This document shows positions 1 to 8,852 of a stretch of DNA of 64,000 bases, in pieces; the stretch's first letter is position 1, and every line of letters begins with the position of its first letter. A program made the position numbers and the translations under genes. The DNA is from Roseburia sp. (GTDB taxonomy: Bacteria > Bacillota_A > Clostridia > Lachnospirales > Lachnospiraceae): NCBI GenBank assembly GCA_019411365.1, contig DXQT01000005.1, positions 1 through 64,000 on the forward strand. Direction: 5' to 3'. The notes under the pieces are model-generated. The model worked only from the letters and a program-made list of their open reading frames with translations, did not search any database and had not been told where the DNA came from.

Positions 1-49
1 CACGTATCCAGCTTGGAAGGCTGGTGTTCTACCATTGAACTACACCCGC
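1..49 (-). tRNA. tRNA-Gly (UCC), 3' end cut by window edge
   Basis: Read on the minus strand, the sequence starts GCGGGTGTAG, has a D-arm and an anticodon stem CCAGC/GCTGG enclosing the loop CTTCCAA, giving anticodon UCC (glycine). The variable region, T-arm and acceptor 3' strand lie beyond base 1. It follows tRNA-Phe by about 54 bases in the same direction, so both are probably one transcript. Confidence 0.93.
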
Positions 50-103
50 ATAAGATGTATGAAATTGAATACTGCCGAGCAGAAACTGTTGTTTCTGCTC
101 TAA

Positions 104-176
<73 letters not shown>

Positions 177-193
177 GTCTCACAACAAAACTT

Positions 194-222
194 ATTTTAA
201 AGGAAAATGGCTTTGCTGTCAA
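194..222 (-). promoter_or_regulatory. Promoter of the tRNA-Phe/tRNA-Gly operon
   Basis: On the minus strand a perfect -35 TTGACA (217-222) is followed after 17 bases by TAAAAT (194-199), 18 bases before the tRNA-Phe 5' end. This is a near-consensus housekeeping promoter in the right position for the tRNA pair. Confidence 0.8.
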
Positions 223-375
223 GCAGAAAATGCAAATTTTTTTAATAATATGAATTTTCGCAATAATTAGGAAAACATAGACGGGTCATTTTAGAGCAAG
301 CATATGCCACATTGCCAGCGCAGCGCACAAAAATAAAAGTAACGTAAACACAATTCGTTTAGTTTGAAACAGAAT

Positions 376-609
376 GGGCGAAAACTGCACATTACAAAGG
401 GATTTCGTCCGGTTTTTACGGGAATATACTTCAATATGGGGTAGAATGGGTGAAATAGAGGTGAAATCAATCAGAATAACCCACAGAATCGGAAAAACCA
501 GGGCGAAATGAGTAGAAAAAGGAAGATTTCGCCCAAAATCAATAGAAAGTCATTAAATAGTTAGAAAAAATGGGTGAAACCAGATTTAAATACCGAGGTT
601 TCACCCATT
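376..609. repeat. Three regularly built 8-bp inverted repeats in a 550-base gene-free stretch
   Basis: The region 181-733 has no convincing gene. Inside it are GGGCGAAA/TTTCGTCC (376-383, 403-410), GGGCGAAA/TTTCGCCC (501-508, 527-534) and GGGTGAAA/TTTCACCC (572-579, 599-606), with loops of 18-19 bases each; the last extends to 13 bp (569-581 with 597-609). A lone GGGTGAAA lies at 448-455. Pairs two and three differ by a compensated C-G to T-A change. The last hairpin lies 125 bases past the end of the minus-strand debranching gene, without a T-run on that strand, so it is a doubtful terminator. Confidence 0.6.
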
Positions 610-733
610 GTGTGCATCAGTTACATTGTAAAGTAATATGTTTTTTGACCTTGCTGTCGAGAGATTATGTTATACGGTAACGCATGTCAATACATTTGTA
701 TATCATGCGTATAGCAGGATAGCAGGACGGAAG

Positions 734-2929
734 TTACATATATGGCAGCACATCCTGCATATAAGCCCGCAGTGTCTCACCGACGCTCCATGCCTGCGCA
801 TAGCAGCCTCTTGGATTGTGAGGTGCATCTCCGTCGAAAATTTCGGAGATCGAGCCGATACAGCCATTGTCGGTCAGATGATGACGCACCGGCCCGAGCA
901 GGGAAAGCAGCTCTTTGGTACATTCCAGCGAGTGATCGTGGACTTTGGCATAGGCGGACAGAAAACCGCCGAGCAGAAATCCCCATGCCGTGCCCTGGTG
1001 GTAGGCGGCGTCGCGTTTTGGCAGGGAACCACAGTAAATGCCGTGATAGTCCGCATGGTCACTGGTGAGAGAGCGAAGTCCGCAGCCTATATAAAGATAT
1101 TTTTTGACAAATGCGACGATTTTTGCTTCCTGCTCCTTCGATAACATGGTAAAAGGCAGTGACACCGCATAGATCTGGTTTGGGCGAAGATGGTCATCCG
1201 GCTCATCCCCGTCCACGACATCGTAAAGACAGCCCTTTTCTTCCCACCAGAACTTCCTGCAGAACGATGCTTTTACAAGTTCCGCAAGTGCGGCGTAGTC
1301 GTGAGAGGTCATAACATGACTGTCCAACCCCGTGGCAGCACCAGCAACAGAAACCTCACTGCCGGAACTCGTGGCAGAACCGCCAGTAACCAAAACATCG
1401 TCTCCCTCATACCGCCGGGCAAGTTCCTCCATGACCTTCAGCGCATTATACCAGAGCGCATTGATCTCCACCGGTTTTCCGTGGCGCGGGGTGGCAACCC
1501 AGTCACCGACACGCACGTCCATCCAGGTGATCTGGTCAAGACCGCTTCCGGCATGGATGAGACCGTCCTCCTCCATATAAATACTGAAATCTGTGCCGTT
1601 TTTGTAAGCGGAAATGATTTCCTTCAAATGAGGATAAATATTTTCCTGTACAAACGCATTGGCAGCGGTATCCGGATAATACTGCAGATACTGCCATACT
1701 GCATAAAAATACCACAGGGAAGCGTCCGCTGTATTATAAAGCGGAGCGGCATTGTCATCCGGGAACATGTTTGGCACGATCCCGTGACGGATGTATTTGG
1801 AAAAAGTTAAAAGGATTTCCTCTGCATCTTTTCTGCGCCCGGTGCAGAGCGTCAGTCCGGTAAATGCGATCATCGTGTCACGGCCCCAATCCGTAAACCA
1901 TGGAAGCCCGGCAAGCACGGTTTTATAGCCGGTAGAAGCACGGTCACAGAGAAACTGATCCGCGGCGAGAACCAGGCGATCTGCAAAATCATCGTGGATA
2001 CCTGCCGTTTCGTAGAGTGATTTTGTATACTTTTCCCGTTCTTTTAAAATGTCAAAAGCGGTATCTGCCGTGATATCTGTAAATGTTTCATCGGCAGCGA
2101 TCACGGAACAGAGCACGGAAATCTGTTTGTGGCTTTTCGCCGGAAGAAAAACAGTGACTTCATGTGGACAATAATGACAGTCGAGTCCGTCCGTCTCAAG
2201 ATCGACTTCGGTCTGAAGCTGCATGTCAATATCGAACATAGGCGTATGGTCGGAAAAAATACCTTCACTGGTCTGGAACAAAATGGCAGTATCAGGATGG
2301 CTTTCCGGGATCAGGCAGAGTGAATTGTCGATCAGGGAAGTACGAAAATGAAAATCTTCCGGGCGGCTGAATGCGCTGTGTTCACGGAAATTAAAAAGCG
2401 GAACCAGTGTGAGAGAAGCATCCGGACCATTATTTTCGATTTCATAGGCAATGGCACACACATTGGCACCATGTTTTAAGCAGATATGTTTTTTCATCGT
2501 GATATCGCCCGCCTGGTATGTGTAGTGAACACTTCCGTCATAAGAAAAAGAGACGAGATATTCCTGCCCCTGTGTGTAACAGGTTTCGCCATTTTTCTTA
2601 TGCTGTGAAGTCTCAAGGTTATACACTGCAGATACAGCTGGAACAGATCCTTTTTTTAACGTGTCCGTAATGGGATGAAATTTTTCGTCAGAACTGCCAG
2701 TGCTTTCTGCTGCAAATACGGACAGAGATTCATTGATCTTGGAAAAAACAAGATAGCGCTCGATCGGCGGGTGGAGACTCGCGATCAGATAACCCTGATG
2801 CGTCCGGTTGTGAGCACCGATGAGGGAACTTCCGGCATAACCGCCGATGCCGTTGGTCAGCGCCCATTCACGGCGGATTCCTTCCTGAAATGTGGAAAAT
2901 GCATCTTTTTCATAGTGATAATTGATCAT
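734..2929 (-). CDS. Glycogen debranching enzyme-like amylo-alpha-1,6-glucosidase
   Basis: Cytoplasmic enzyme expected to hydrolyse alpha-1,6 branches of glycogen or maltodextrin. The N-terminal 300 residues fit the beta-rich N-terminal domain of archaeal/bacterial-type debranching enzymes (NGIGGYAGSS motif near the start); the C-terminal (alpha/alpha)6-barrel carries GLPWFTDWGRD about 340 residues in and SGLDQITWMDV about 460 in, both characteristic of the GDE_C family (GH133). An ATG at 2944 also opens the frame, but the ATG at 2929 has GGAG at 2939-2942 nine bases upstream, so that start is chosen (731 aa). It is a single gene on the minus strand, divergent from the sufC region; no other glycogen genes are in the window. 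Substrate is inferred from family. Confidence 0.9.
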   Translation of the reverse strand: MINYHYEKDAFSTFQEGIRREWALTNGIGGYAGSSLIGAHNRTHQGYLIASLHPPIERYLVFSKINESLSVFAAESTGSSDEKFHPITDTLKKGSVPAVSAVYNLETSQHKKNGETCYTQGQEYLVSFSYDGSVHYTYQAGDITMKKHICLKHGANVCAIAYEIENNGPDASLTLVPLFNFREHSAFSRPEDFHFRTSLIDNSLCLIPESHPDTAILFQTSEGIFSDHTPMFDIDMQLQTEVDLETDGLDCHYCPHEVTVFLPAKSHKQISVLCSVIAADETFTDITADTAFDILKEREKYTKSLYETAGIHDDFADRLVLAADQFLCDRASTGYKTVLAGLPWFTDWGRDTMIAFTGLTLCTGRRKDAEEILLTFSKYIRHGIVPNMFPDDNAAPLYNTADASLWYFYAVWQYLQYYPDTAANAFVQENIYPHLKEIISAYKNGTDFSIYMEEDGLIHAGSGLDQITWMDVRVGDWVATPRHGKPVEINALWYNALKVMEELARRYEGDDVLVTGGSATSSGSEVSVAGAATGLDSHVMTSHDYAALAELVKASFCRKFWWEEKGCLYDVVDGDEPDDHLRPNQIYAVSLPFTMLSKEQEAKIVAFVKKYLYIGCGLRSLTSDHADYHGIYCGSLPKRDAAYHQGTAWGFLLGGFLSAYAKVHDHSLECTKELLSLLGPVRHHLTDNGCIGSISEIFDGDAPHNPRGCYAQAWSVGETLRAYMQDVLPYM

Positions 2930-3190
2930 TTTTTTATTCTCCATGATAAAAAGTTATTGTGTGTAAAAAACGTGTTACAACACTGCGAAAAATTACGAAA
3001 AAACTATTTGCTTTTATTTTACACGATAACAGGTGCGATGTACAGAAAAATAAAAAATGTATAAAATTTCCTGTATTTATGCAGAGAATGGAGGGACAGC
3101 CCTTGCCTGACAAGTTGTTACATGATAGAATGGGAAGTATGACCTGTATGTCAAAAAACAGGTAAATATAAGAAAACAGGAGAAGATTAT

Positions 3191-3688
3191 ATGCATGAGA
3201 AATTAGTGATCGTTCCGAAAAAGAAAACAGGTTCCAAAAAAATGTTAACTACAGCATGGTTTATCCTTGCCTGCCTGATGTTTTTGCTGGCTACATTTGT
3301 GAATCCGTTTATTTTTCTGATCCCGGGAATCGCATTTGCACTGGTATGGTATTTTCAGGCATTTCGTTCGGATATAGAGTACGAATATACCTATTATGAT
3401 GGAGAGCTCCGCTTTGCACGGATCAAGGCAAAAAGCAAACGTAAAGCCATCGGCAGCGTGCAGATGGATGATGTACTTGGATTTGCTCCAAGAGGTGACA
3501 GAAGCGTATACAAATACGAAAATGACAAGAATCTGGCATATAAAAATCTGACTTCCGGTGACCCGGAGGCAAAGGTGTATGAGCTGATCGCAAAGGGCGA
3601 AAAAGGACTTGTGCGTTATGAGTTTGAGCCGGATGATGAGATGCTCAATGAAGTTATGGTAAAATATCCGCGTTCCGTGGTAAGATAA
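3191..3688 (+). CDS. Small conserved membrane protein (DUF6106-like)
   Basis: A 165-residue protein with a basic N terminus (KKKTGSKK), two adjacent hydrophobic segments at about residues 20-37 and 40-56, and a polar C-terminal domain of about 105 residues that should face the cytoplasm. It resembles the Lachnospiraceae family I recall as DUF6106; that label is from memory and unverified. Function is unknown. It ends 26 bases before sufC in the same direction, so it is probably cotranscribed with the Fe-S genes. The start follows AGGAGAAGATTAT with a good ribosome site. Confidence 0.8.
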   Translation: MHEKLVIVPKKKTGSKKMLTTAWFILACLMFLLATFVNPFIFLIPGIAFALVWYFQAFRSDIEYEYTYYDGELRFARIKAKSKRKAIGSVQMDDVLGFAPRGDRSVYKYENDKNLAYKNLTSGDPEAKVYELIAKGEKGLVRYEFEPDDEMLNEVMVKYPRSVVR

Positions 3689-3714
3689 GCGGCGAAACGC
3701 AGACGGAGGAAGAA

Positions 3715-4437
3715 ATGTTAGAGTTAAGAAATATCACTTATGAGGTAGAGGACAATCAGGACAACAAAGAGATCTTAAAAGATGTCAGCCTTACGATCGA
3801 TGAGCATTTTGTGGCGATCACCGGACCGAACGGTGGAGGAAAGTCCACACTTGCAAAGATCATTGCCGGAATCATCAAGCCGACATCCGGTCAGATCATT
3901 TTAGATGGAGAGGATATTACAGAACTTGATATTACCGAGCGTGCAAAACATGGCATCAGCTATGCATTTCAGCAGCCGGTACATTTTAAAGGACTGACAG
4001 TCAAAGATCTGATCACAATCGCAGCAGGAAGAACGATGACGGTGAATGAGATCTGTGAGATCTTATCGGAGGTTGGTCTGTGTGCGAGAGAGTATATTGA
4101 CCGTGAGATCAATGGCAGTCTTTCCGGCGGTGAGTTAAAGCGTATTGAGATCGCGATGATCACGGCACGCGGAACAAAGCTTTCCATTTTTGATGAGCCT
4201 GAGGCGGGAATCGATCTCTGGAGTTTTAACAGTCTGATCAAGGTATTTGAAAAAATGCGTGATGAGATTCAGGGAACGATTCTTATCATTTCACATCAGG
4301 AGCGTATTTTAGACATTGCAGATAAGATCGTGGTGATCGCAAACGGACAGGTTAAGACAATCGGAACCAAGGAAGAAGTACTTCCGGAACTGCTTCATAC
4401 AGCAGGGGCCTGTGAGACACTGACCAGCAAGCTGTAA
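3715..4437 (+). CDS. sufC: SufC-type Fe-S assembly ATPase
   Basis: ABC-type ATPase that powers Fe-S cluster assembly on its SufB-type partner in the cytoplasm. Walker A GPNGGGKST is at residues 37-45, a Q-loop near 85, the signature LSGGELKRIEIA near 139-150, and Walker B with FDEPEAGIDLW follows; the EAGID form is typical of SufC rather than of transport ATPases. At 240 residues it has the usual length. It overlaps the next gene's first possible ATG by one base. No SufS, SufU or SufD lies nearby, so this looks like the reduced two-gene arrangement. Confidence 0.92.
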   Translation: MLELRNITYEVEDNQDNKEILKDVSLTIDEHFVAITGPNGGGKSTLAKIIAGIIKPTSGQIILDGEDITELDITERAKHGISYAFQQPVHFKGLTVKDLITIAAGRTMTVNEICEILSEVGLCAREYIDREINGSLSGGELKRIEIAMITARGTKLSIFDEPEAGIDLWSFNSLIKVFEKMRDEIQGTILIISHQERILDIADKIVVIANGQVKTIGTKEEVLPELLHTAGACETLTSKL

Positions 4438-4466
4438 TGTATGAGTATGAGGAAGTGAGGATAAAA

Positions 4467-5384
4467 ATGGATTTAATACAGAAAAATTTATTAGAGCAGG
4501 TGGCAGGACTGCACGAGATCCCGGAGGGTGCCTATAACATTCGTGCCAACGGAACCAAACTCGGAAGAAATACAACTGCAAATATTGATATTGTAACAAA
4601 GACTGATAAGGATGGAATCGACATTATCATCAAACCGGGAACGGTCAACGAGAGTGTACACATTCCGGTTCTTTTGAGTGAGAGTGGAATGCAGGAATGC
4701 GTTTACAATGATTTTTATATCGGTGAGGGTGCAGATGTCACGATTGTGGCAGGATGCGGAATCCATAACTGTGGTGTAGATACCTCCAAACATGACGGTG
4801 TGCATACGTTTTATCTGGAAAAAAATGCAAAGGTCCGCTACATTGAGCGCCATTACGGCGAGGGTGACGGCAACGGAGAGAATATCATGAATCCGCAGAC
4901 CATTGTGCACTTAAAAGAGGGGGCACATATGGAGATGGAGACGACCCAGATCAAAGGGATTGATTCCACAGTCCGTGTGACAAAAGGTGATCTTGCAGAA
5001 AATGCATCTTTAGAAATTCATGAGAAGATCATGACACACGGAAAACAGTACGCGAAGACAGATTTTCATGTGGATATTAACGGGGATAATTCCAGTGTGA
5101 ATCTGGTGTCACGTTCTGTTGCAAAAGGGGAATCAAAACAGGAATTTTTCTCCGTTATGAATGGTAATGCAGCCTGTGCAGGACACAGTGAATGTGATGC
5201 CATCATTATGGATAACGCCTGTGTGACTGCAAGTCCGCAGCTGACTGCCAACAATATTGACGCAAATCTGATCCATGAAGCTGCTATCGGAAAAATAGCC
5301 GGAGAGCAGCTGATCAAGCTGATGACACTTGGACTTACAGAAAAAGAAGCGGAAGAACAGATTATCAATGGATTTTTGAAATAG
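4467..5384 (+). CDS. sufB: SufB/SufD-family Fe-S scaffold protein (short form)
   Basis: Partner of SufC. The frame opens at 4437, overlapping the sufC stop by one base, but the ATG at 4467 has GAGG six bases upstream and is the better start (305 aa). The protein is a right-handed beta-helix type sequence, with the conserved C-terminal HSECDAII cysteine motif and HEAAIGKIAGEQL near residues 275-290, the region that holds the Cys and His/Glu cluster-building residues in SufB. It is much shorter than the roughly 470-residue SufB of E. coli and lacks its N-terminal domain. The pair matches the minimal SUF-like (SmsCB) systems described for anaerobes; that assignment is inference. Confidence 0.85.
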   Translation: MDLIQKNLLEQVAGLHEIPEGAYNIRANGTKLGRNTTANIDIVTKTDKDGIDIIIKPGTVNESVHIPVLLSESGMQECVYNDFYIGEGADVTIVAGCGIHNCGVDTSKHDGVHTFYLEKNAKVRYIERHYGEGDGNGENIMNPQTIVHLKEGAHMEMETTQIKGIDSTVRVTKGDLAENASLEIHEKIMTHGKQYAKTDFHVDINGDNSSVNLVSRSVAKGESKQEFFSVMNGNAACAGHSECDAIIMDNACVTASPQLTANNIDANLIHEAAIGKIAGEQLIKLMTLGLTEKEAEEQIINGFLK

Positions 5385-5388
5385 TCAT

Positions 5389-5646
5389 TTAAAGTTTGTG
5401 GCCGGGAATGTCTTTGTATTCGATCATCCCGTCATCAATCCATTCTTTAATGCGGCTGAGCGGCAGATGAAAATGTGTTGCAACATCATAAGCGGTGGCG
5501 TTGTTTGTCTGAATATATTCTTTTACCTGATGAAAAAGTTCCTGTTCTAAACAGCGGGGACACAATGTTCCCTCGTAGGATGTGGGAAGAAGACAGTGAC
5601 ATTCTTCGCAGTATCTCCGGTTTTCAAATAAAGGTGTTTCGGTCAT
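5389..5646 (-). CDS. Small zinc-ribbon protein with C-terminal helix-turn-helix-like segment
   Basis: An 85-residue protein. Residues 13-33 hold two CxxC pairs (YCEECHC and LCPRCLE) likely to bind one zinc ion. The C-terminal half (about 45-78, with YDVATHFHLPLSRIKEWIDDG) reads like a MerR/winged helix DNA-binding segment and resembles the YvyF/flagellar-operon regulator type of small protein. No flagellar genes are in the window, so that role is not claimed. It converges on sufB with 4 bases between stops. The minus-strand ribosome site AGGAGG lies just before the ATG. Confidence 0.75.
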   Translation of the reverse strand: MTETPLFENRRYCEECHCLLPTSYEGTLCPRCLEQELFHQVKEYIQTNNATAYDVATHFHLPLSRIKEWIDDGMIEYKDIPGHKL

Positions 5647-5809
5647 ATAAAGTCCTCCTGTCTGTTACATTAGGATTTTATTATAACATAAATTATCATG
5701 TGGAAAGAATTGTATTTATAAATAAAATATAAAAACAAAAATAAGGATTTTTATAAATCTTTTCGAAAATCGTCACACTTAAGACATATTTTTTCCGTAT
5801 ACTGTAACC

Positions 5810-5980
5810 ATCGAAAGAAGTTAACAACGCTTACCCAGGCGGGTTGTTAAACAAGGTTGTATAGAATAAAGGCTGTACATCCCGACAATTCTTTCGACGC
5901 AATTTCCTTTATATAGATTAACATTTTCATAACTAAACTCCTCGGAGGAACCCCGGAACAGCGATGTTACCGGGGTTTCT
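5810..5980 (+). ncRNA. Candidate structured small RNA with own promoter and terminator
   Basis: A gene-free stretch 5647-6071 holds a -10 TATACT (5798-5803; weak -35) followed seven bases later by a sequence whose first bases TCGAAAGAA (5811-5819) pair with TTCTTTCGA (5889-5897), and inside that TTAACAAC (5821-5828) pairs with GTTGTTAA (5843-5850). An intrinsic terminator closes it at 5949-5980. I do not recognise the family; a 6S-like RNA or a leader of the following metallopeptidase gene are alternatives. Confidence 0.5.
5949..5980 (+). terminator. Intrinsic terminator
   Basis: AACCCCGG (5949-5956) pairs with CCGGGGTT (5970-5977), extended by AACA/TGTT around a GCGA loop, followed by TTTCTT. 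It ends the candidate small RNA upstream of the metallopeptidase gene. Confidence 0.8.
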
Positions 5981-6071
5981 TCATTTATGGGATTCGATTA
6001 TCAAAAGGTGGATTTCATTTTTTGATAATCGAATCATATTAAAATTCAGAAAATTATCAGAAAGGCCGGAT

Positions 6072-6647
6072 ATGAGAGAAAAAACATACAGTTTCACGAT
6101 AGAAGAAATCCCGATCATTGTGACGAAAAAACGCATGAAAAATATGTATCTGCGTATCAGTAAAGAGGATGGCAGTGTGCGCATTTCGGCGCCGCATCAG
6201 ATGAGCGACGAGCGGATTTACCGTTTTGCAAAGGAGCGGATCGACTGGATCCGGGTTTACAGGGAAAAATATCTGCGTGCGAAAGAGGGACGCAGGGAAG
6301 TAAGACAATTAAGCGAAGCGGAATTAAAACAGCAGAAACTGCTTTTGAAAAGAGACGTGGAAAAATTGATTGCAAAATGGGAACCCATCATGGGCGTAAA
6401 GGCATCCGGTGTTACGATACGCCAGATGAAAACACGCTGGGGTTCCTGCAATGTGAGGACACACCACATCAATATCAATCTCGCACTGGCGAAAAAGCCG
6501 CCGGAGTGTCTGGAGTATGTGGTCGTGCATGAGCTGACACATATTTTAGAACCGAGTCATAATGCCGTGTTCTGGGGCTATATGACACAGTTTTATCCGA
6601 ATTGGAAGCGTGTCAGAAAATATCTGAATGATGAAGTACCGGAATAA
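6072..6647 (+). CDS. YgjP-type M48-like metallopeptidase
   Basis: Predicted zinc metallopeptidase of the YgjP/DUF45 family, substrate unknown, cytoplasmic. The HELTH motif at about residues 153-157 followed by SHNAVFW supplies the zinc ligands and catalytic Glu; TRWGSC near residue 120 is the second family signature. The open frame continues upstream to 5964, but that part runs through the terminator stem, while ATG 6072 has AAAGG six bases upstream, so 6072 is chosen (191 aa). It stands alone between the candidate RNA and convergent small gene. Confidence 0.88.
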   Translation: MREKTYSFTIEEIPIIVTKKRMKNMYLRISKEDGSVRISAPHQMSDERIYRFAKERIDWIRVYREKYLRAKEGRREVRQLSEAELKQQKLLLKRDVEKLIAKWEPIMGVKASGVTIRQMKTRWGSCNVRTHHININLALAKKPPECLEYVVVHELTHILEPSHNAVFWGYMTQFYPNWKRVRKYLNDEVPE

Positions 6648-6650
6648 ATG

Positions 6651-6839
6651 TTATACAAACTGATTTTGGGTTTCATCATATTCGTAATCGATCATTTTTA
6701 ATTTTTCAGTGATCGCATCGGCATCTGCATGAAATGCGGCAACAAACTCAGAAAAAGACGGATAATTGTCGCGGAGCTTTGTATTGACGAAACTTAAAAG
6801 CATAGCAGGATCGTTTGGAAGATTTTGATATTCAGTCAT
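6651..6839 (-). CDS. DUF4250 family small protein
   Basis: A 62-residue protein, NLPNDPAMLLSFVNTKLRD near the start and a C-terminal YEYDETQNQFV, which matches the DUF4250 family common in Clostridia. It looks like a small three-helix protein; function unknown. The frame opens at 6899, but ATG 6839 has GAGG six bases upstream (6846-6849 on the minus strand) and gives the family's usual length. It ends 3 bases from the stop of the convergent metallopeptidase. Confidence 0.85.
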   Translation of the reverse strand: MTEYQNLPNDPAMLLSFVNTKLRDNYPSFSEFVAAFHADADAITEKLKMIDYEYDETQNQFV

Positions 6840-6988
6840 AATAAACCTCGTTTCTTCTATATTATGGTAAATGGTTTGCCCGTGTAGTGGGTTGCCCATG
6901 ATTACCGCAGATATGCGGTCTTTTCTGTGAACGGTTTCTATGCTAAAATAACATGGGAACGCAAAAAATGCAAGGAGACGATAACAGC

Positions 6989-7372
6989 ATGGAACAAAAG
7001 ATTGACAAAGAAGTGTTTGATAAATTTTTTACGGAGAGTTACTGCCCGGTTGACTATACAACGGTAAAGGAAGAGTTCGAACAGATCGCATCGGTGGGAA
7101 ATGATATTTTTACCGGAAGTTATGAGGCAAGAAATTTAAACCGCGAGAATTTCATCCTATACCTGACCAGTGAGGTGTATTGTGATTTTGAGGCTGCCGT
7201 GCAGGAGGCGATGGATGATCTGAACCCGGAGATCTTAGATGCAGTTATGGATGTGACGGAAAACACACCGGACGGAGACGAGATCACTGAGAAATACTGG
7301 GATACCCAGCGCACACTTTTGAAAGAATTTTTAGAACAGCTTTATGACGAAGTGATCTCAACATGGAGATAA
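6989..7372 (+). CDS. Conserved hypothetical acidic protein
   Basis: A 127-residue soluble, strongly acidic protein predicted to be mostly alpha-helical, with no membrane segment, Cys cluster or recognisable motif. ATG 6953 also opens the frame but lies at the likely transcription start of a TAAAAT -10 box (about 6944); ATG 6989 follows AAGGAG by 11 bases, so it is preferred. I do not recognise the family. It precedes a DUF6472 gene and the amidase in the same direction and may share their transcript. Confidence 0.7.
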   Translation: MEQKIDKEVFDKFFTESYCPVDYTTVKEEFEQIASVGNDIFTGSYEARNLNRENFILYLTSEVYCDFEAAVQEAMDDLNPEILDAVMDVTENTPDGDEITEKYWDTQRTLLKEFLEQLYDEVISTWR

Positions 7373-7452
7373 TGTTCTGCGGAAGAGTCGGAAGTGAAAG
7401 ATAAGCAGCAGACAGGATATGGAAAATACGGCAATAAGAATTGGAGGATGTT

Positions 7453-7626
7453 ATGGCGAGCTGTGACAGTTGTGTATACAATGTATACGATGAAGATGAT
7501 GAGGAATATTACTGCGAAGTGGATATGGACGAGGATGATGCTGCGCGCCTGATGCAGGGACATTATAAAGAGTGTCCGTACTACCAGCTGGATGATGAGT
7601 ATGCGGTGGTAAGGCATCAGATGTAA
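7453..7626 (+). CDS. DUF6472-like small Cys-containing protein
   Basis: A 57-residue acidic protein beginning MASCDSCVYN with a CxxC pair at residues 4-7, further Cys residues near 21 and 41 (ECPYY), and a C-terminal DEYAVVRHQM. This pattern matches the DUF6472 family as I recall it from Lachnospiraceae. The four Cys residues could hold one metal ion. A TTG at 7441 also opens the frame, but GGAGG at 7443-7447 five bases before ATG 7453 decides the start. Function unknown. Confidence 0.8.
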   Translation: MASCDSCVYNVYDEDDEEYYCEVDMDEDDAARLMQGHYKECPYYQLDDEYAVVRHQM

Positions 7627-7666
7627 TATTGAAGACAGATAATAAGCAAAAAGAATGGAGAAATAT

Positions 7667-8761
7667 ATGAGTTTTGGCAATATAAAAAAGAAGAAAAGAT
7701 TACTGGTGTTATTGTTATGTACGATACTGGCGGGGGCGTCTTTTATGACGGGATGTGGCAGCAAAGCGGATGAAAACGGATCTGCCCAGGTGTCTGCTGA
7801 AGAGAAAAATGTCACAGAAACACAAGAACAGACGGAGGCAGAGTCGGAGCAGATCATGACAGAAGCGACAGAAACTGCACAGACAAAAACACAGGAAACA
7901 GAGCAGACGGAAGAAACAGAGCCGGCAGAACTGGCACCAACGGAGACCCGGGAAACAGAAGAAATCATTACAACAGAGGTGATTAAGGGAGAAGCAGATT
8001 CGGAGCAGGAGAGTGCATCATCACAGACTGAGGACACAGAGCAGTCTGCTGAGGCTGGAAATCCCCAGACTGGCACAGAGCAGTCTGCTGAGATGGAAAA
8101 TACGCAGACAGATACAGCCCAGACAAACATTTCCGGTAATCTGGTTGTGATCGACGCCGGACATCAGGCAAAAGGAAATAACGAAAAAGAGCCGATCGGG
8201 CCAGGCGCATCTGAGACAAAAGCGAAAGTTGCTTCCGGTACAACAGGTGTGGCGAGCGGGCTTGCGGAATACGAACTGACACTTCAGGTATCTTTAAAGC
8301 TGCAGCAGGAACTTACGGCGCGCGGCTATCAGGTGTTGATGATCCGGACGACCAATGATGTCAATATCAGCAATTCCGAGCGTGCGGCAGTTGCCAATAA
8401 TAATCATGCGGCAGCATTTATCCGCATTCATGCAAATGGAAGTACCAACTCTGCGGCAAACGGAGCGATGACGATCTGTCCGACCGCAGCAAACCCGTAC
8501 TGCTCCAATATTTATCAGAACTCAAGAAAACTTTCCGACTGCATCATAGGTTCCCTGTGTGCGGCAACCGGTGCAAAAAGTGAGGGTGTCTGGGAGACAG
8601 ATACGATGAGCGGTATCAACTGGTGTCAGGTTCCGGTCACGATCGTTGAGATGGGGTACATGACCAATGCGGATGAGGATCTTAAAATGGCGACTGACGA
8701 TTATCAGCAGAAGATCGCATCGGGAATCGCCGATGGAGTGGATGCTTACTTTGGAAAATAA
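7667..8761 (+). CDS. Lipoprotein N-acetylmuramoyl-L-alanine amidase (Amidase_3)
   Basis: Peptidoglycan hydrolase that cleaves the bond between MurNAc and the stem peptide, anchored outside the membrane. Residues 1-30 form a lipoprotein signal with lipobox FMTGC. About 120 residues of Glu/Thr-rich low-complexity linker follow, likely spanning the wall. The C-terminal Amidase_3 domain starts at VVIDAGHQ, with zinc ligands in DAGHQ, the Glu of LAEYEL and RIHANGS, and catalytic Glu in VEMGYMT. ATG 7655 overlaps the ribosome site; ATG 7667 has GGAG six bases upstream and is the real start (364 aa). Confidence 0.92.
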   Translation: MSFGNIKKKKRLLVLLLCTILAGASFMTGCGSKADENGSAQVSAEEKNVTETQEQTEAESEQIMTEATETAQTKTQETEQTEETEPAELAPTETRETEEIITTEVIKGEADSEQESASSQTEDTEQSAEAGNPQTGTEQSAEMENTQTDTAQTNISGNLVVIDAGHQAKGNNEKEPIGPGASETKAKVASGTTGVASGLAEYELTLQVSLKLQQELTARGYQVLMIRTTNDVNISNSERAAVANNNHAAAFIRIHANGSTNSAANGAMTICPTAANPYCSNIYQNSRKLSDCIIGSLCAATGAKSEGVWETDTMSGINWCQVPVTIVEMGYMTNADEDLKMATDDYQQKIASGIADGVDAYFGK

Positions 8762-8800
8762 ATAACAGAATGCACGTTCCACGAACATTTTATTATTATG

Positions 8801-8841
8801 AAAAAAGCTGACTGCCGGGCAAACCGGCAAGTCAGCTTTTT
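8801..8841. terminator. Bidirectional terminator between amidase gene and pyrG
   Basis: AAAAAAGCTGACT pairs with AGTCAGCTTTTTT, continued by GCCGG/CCGGC around a short loop. A-run on one side and T-run on the other let it work for both convergent genes. Confidence 0.9.
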
Positions 8842-8852
8842 GCGTTTAAAAT

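Noticed and set aside
638..1144. Open frame on the plus strand opposite the debranching gene
   Set aside because: It lies antisense to a well-supported gene, has no ribosome site and no recognisable protein features.
7342..8130. 262-codon minus-strand frame opposite the amidase linker
   Set aside because: Produced by the low-complexity Glu/Thr linker read backwards; no start signal.
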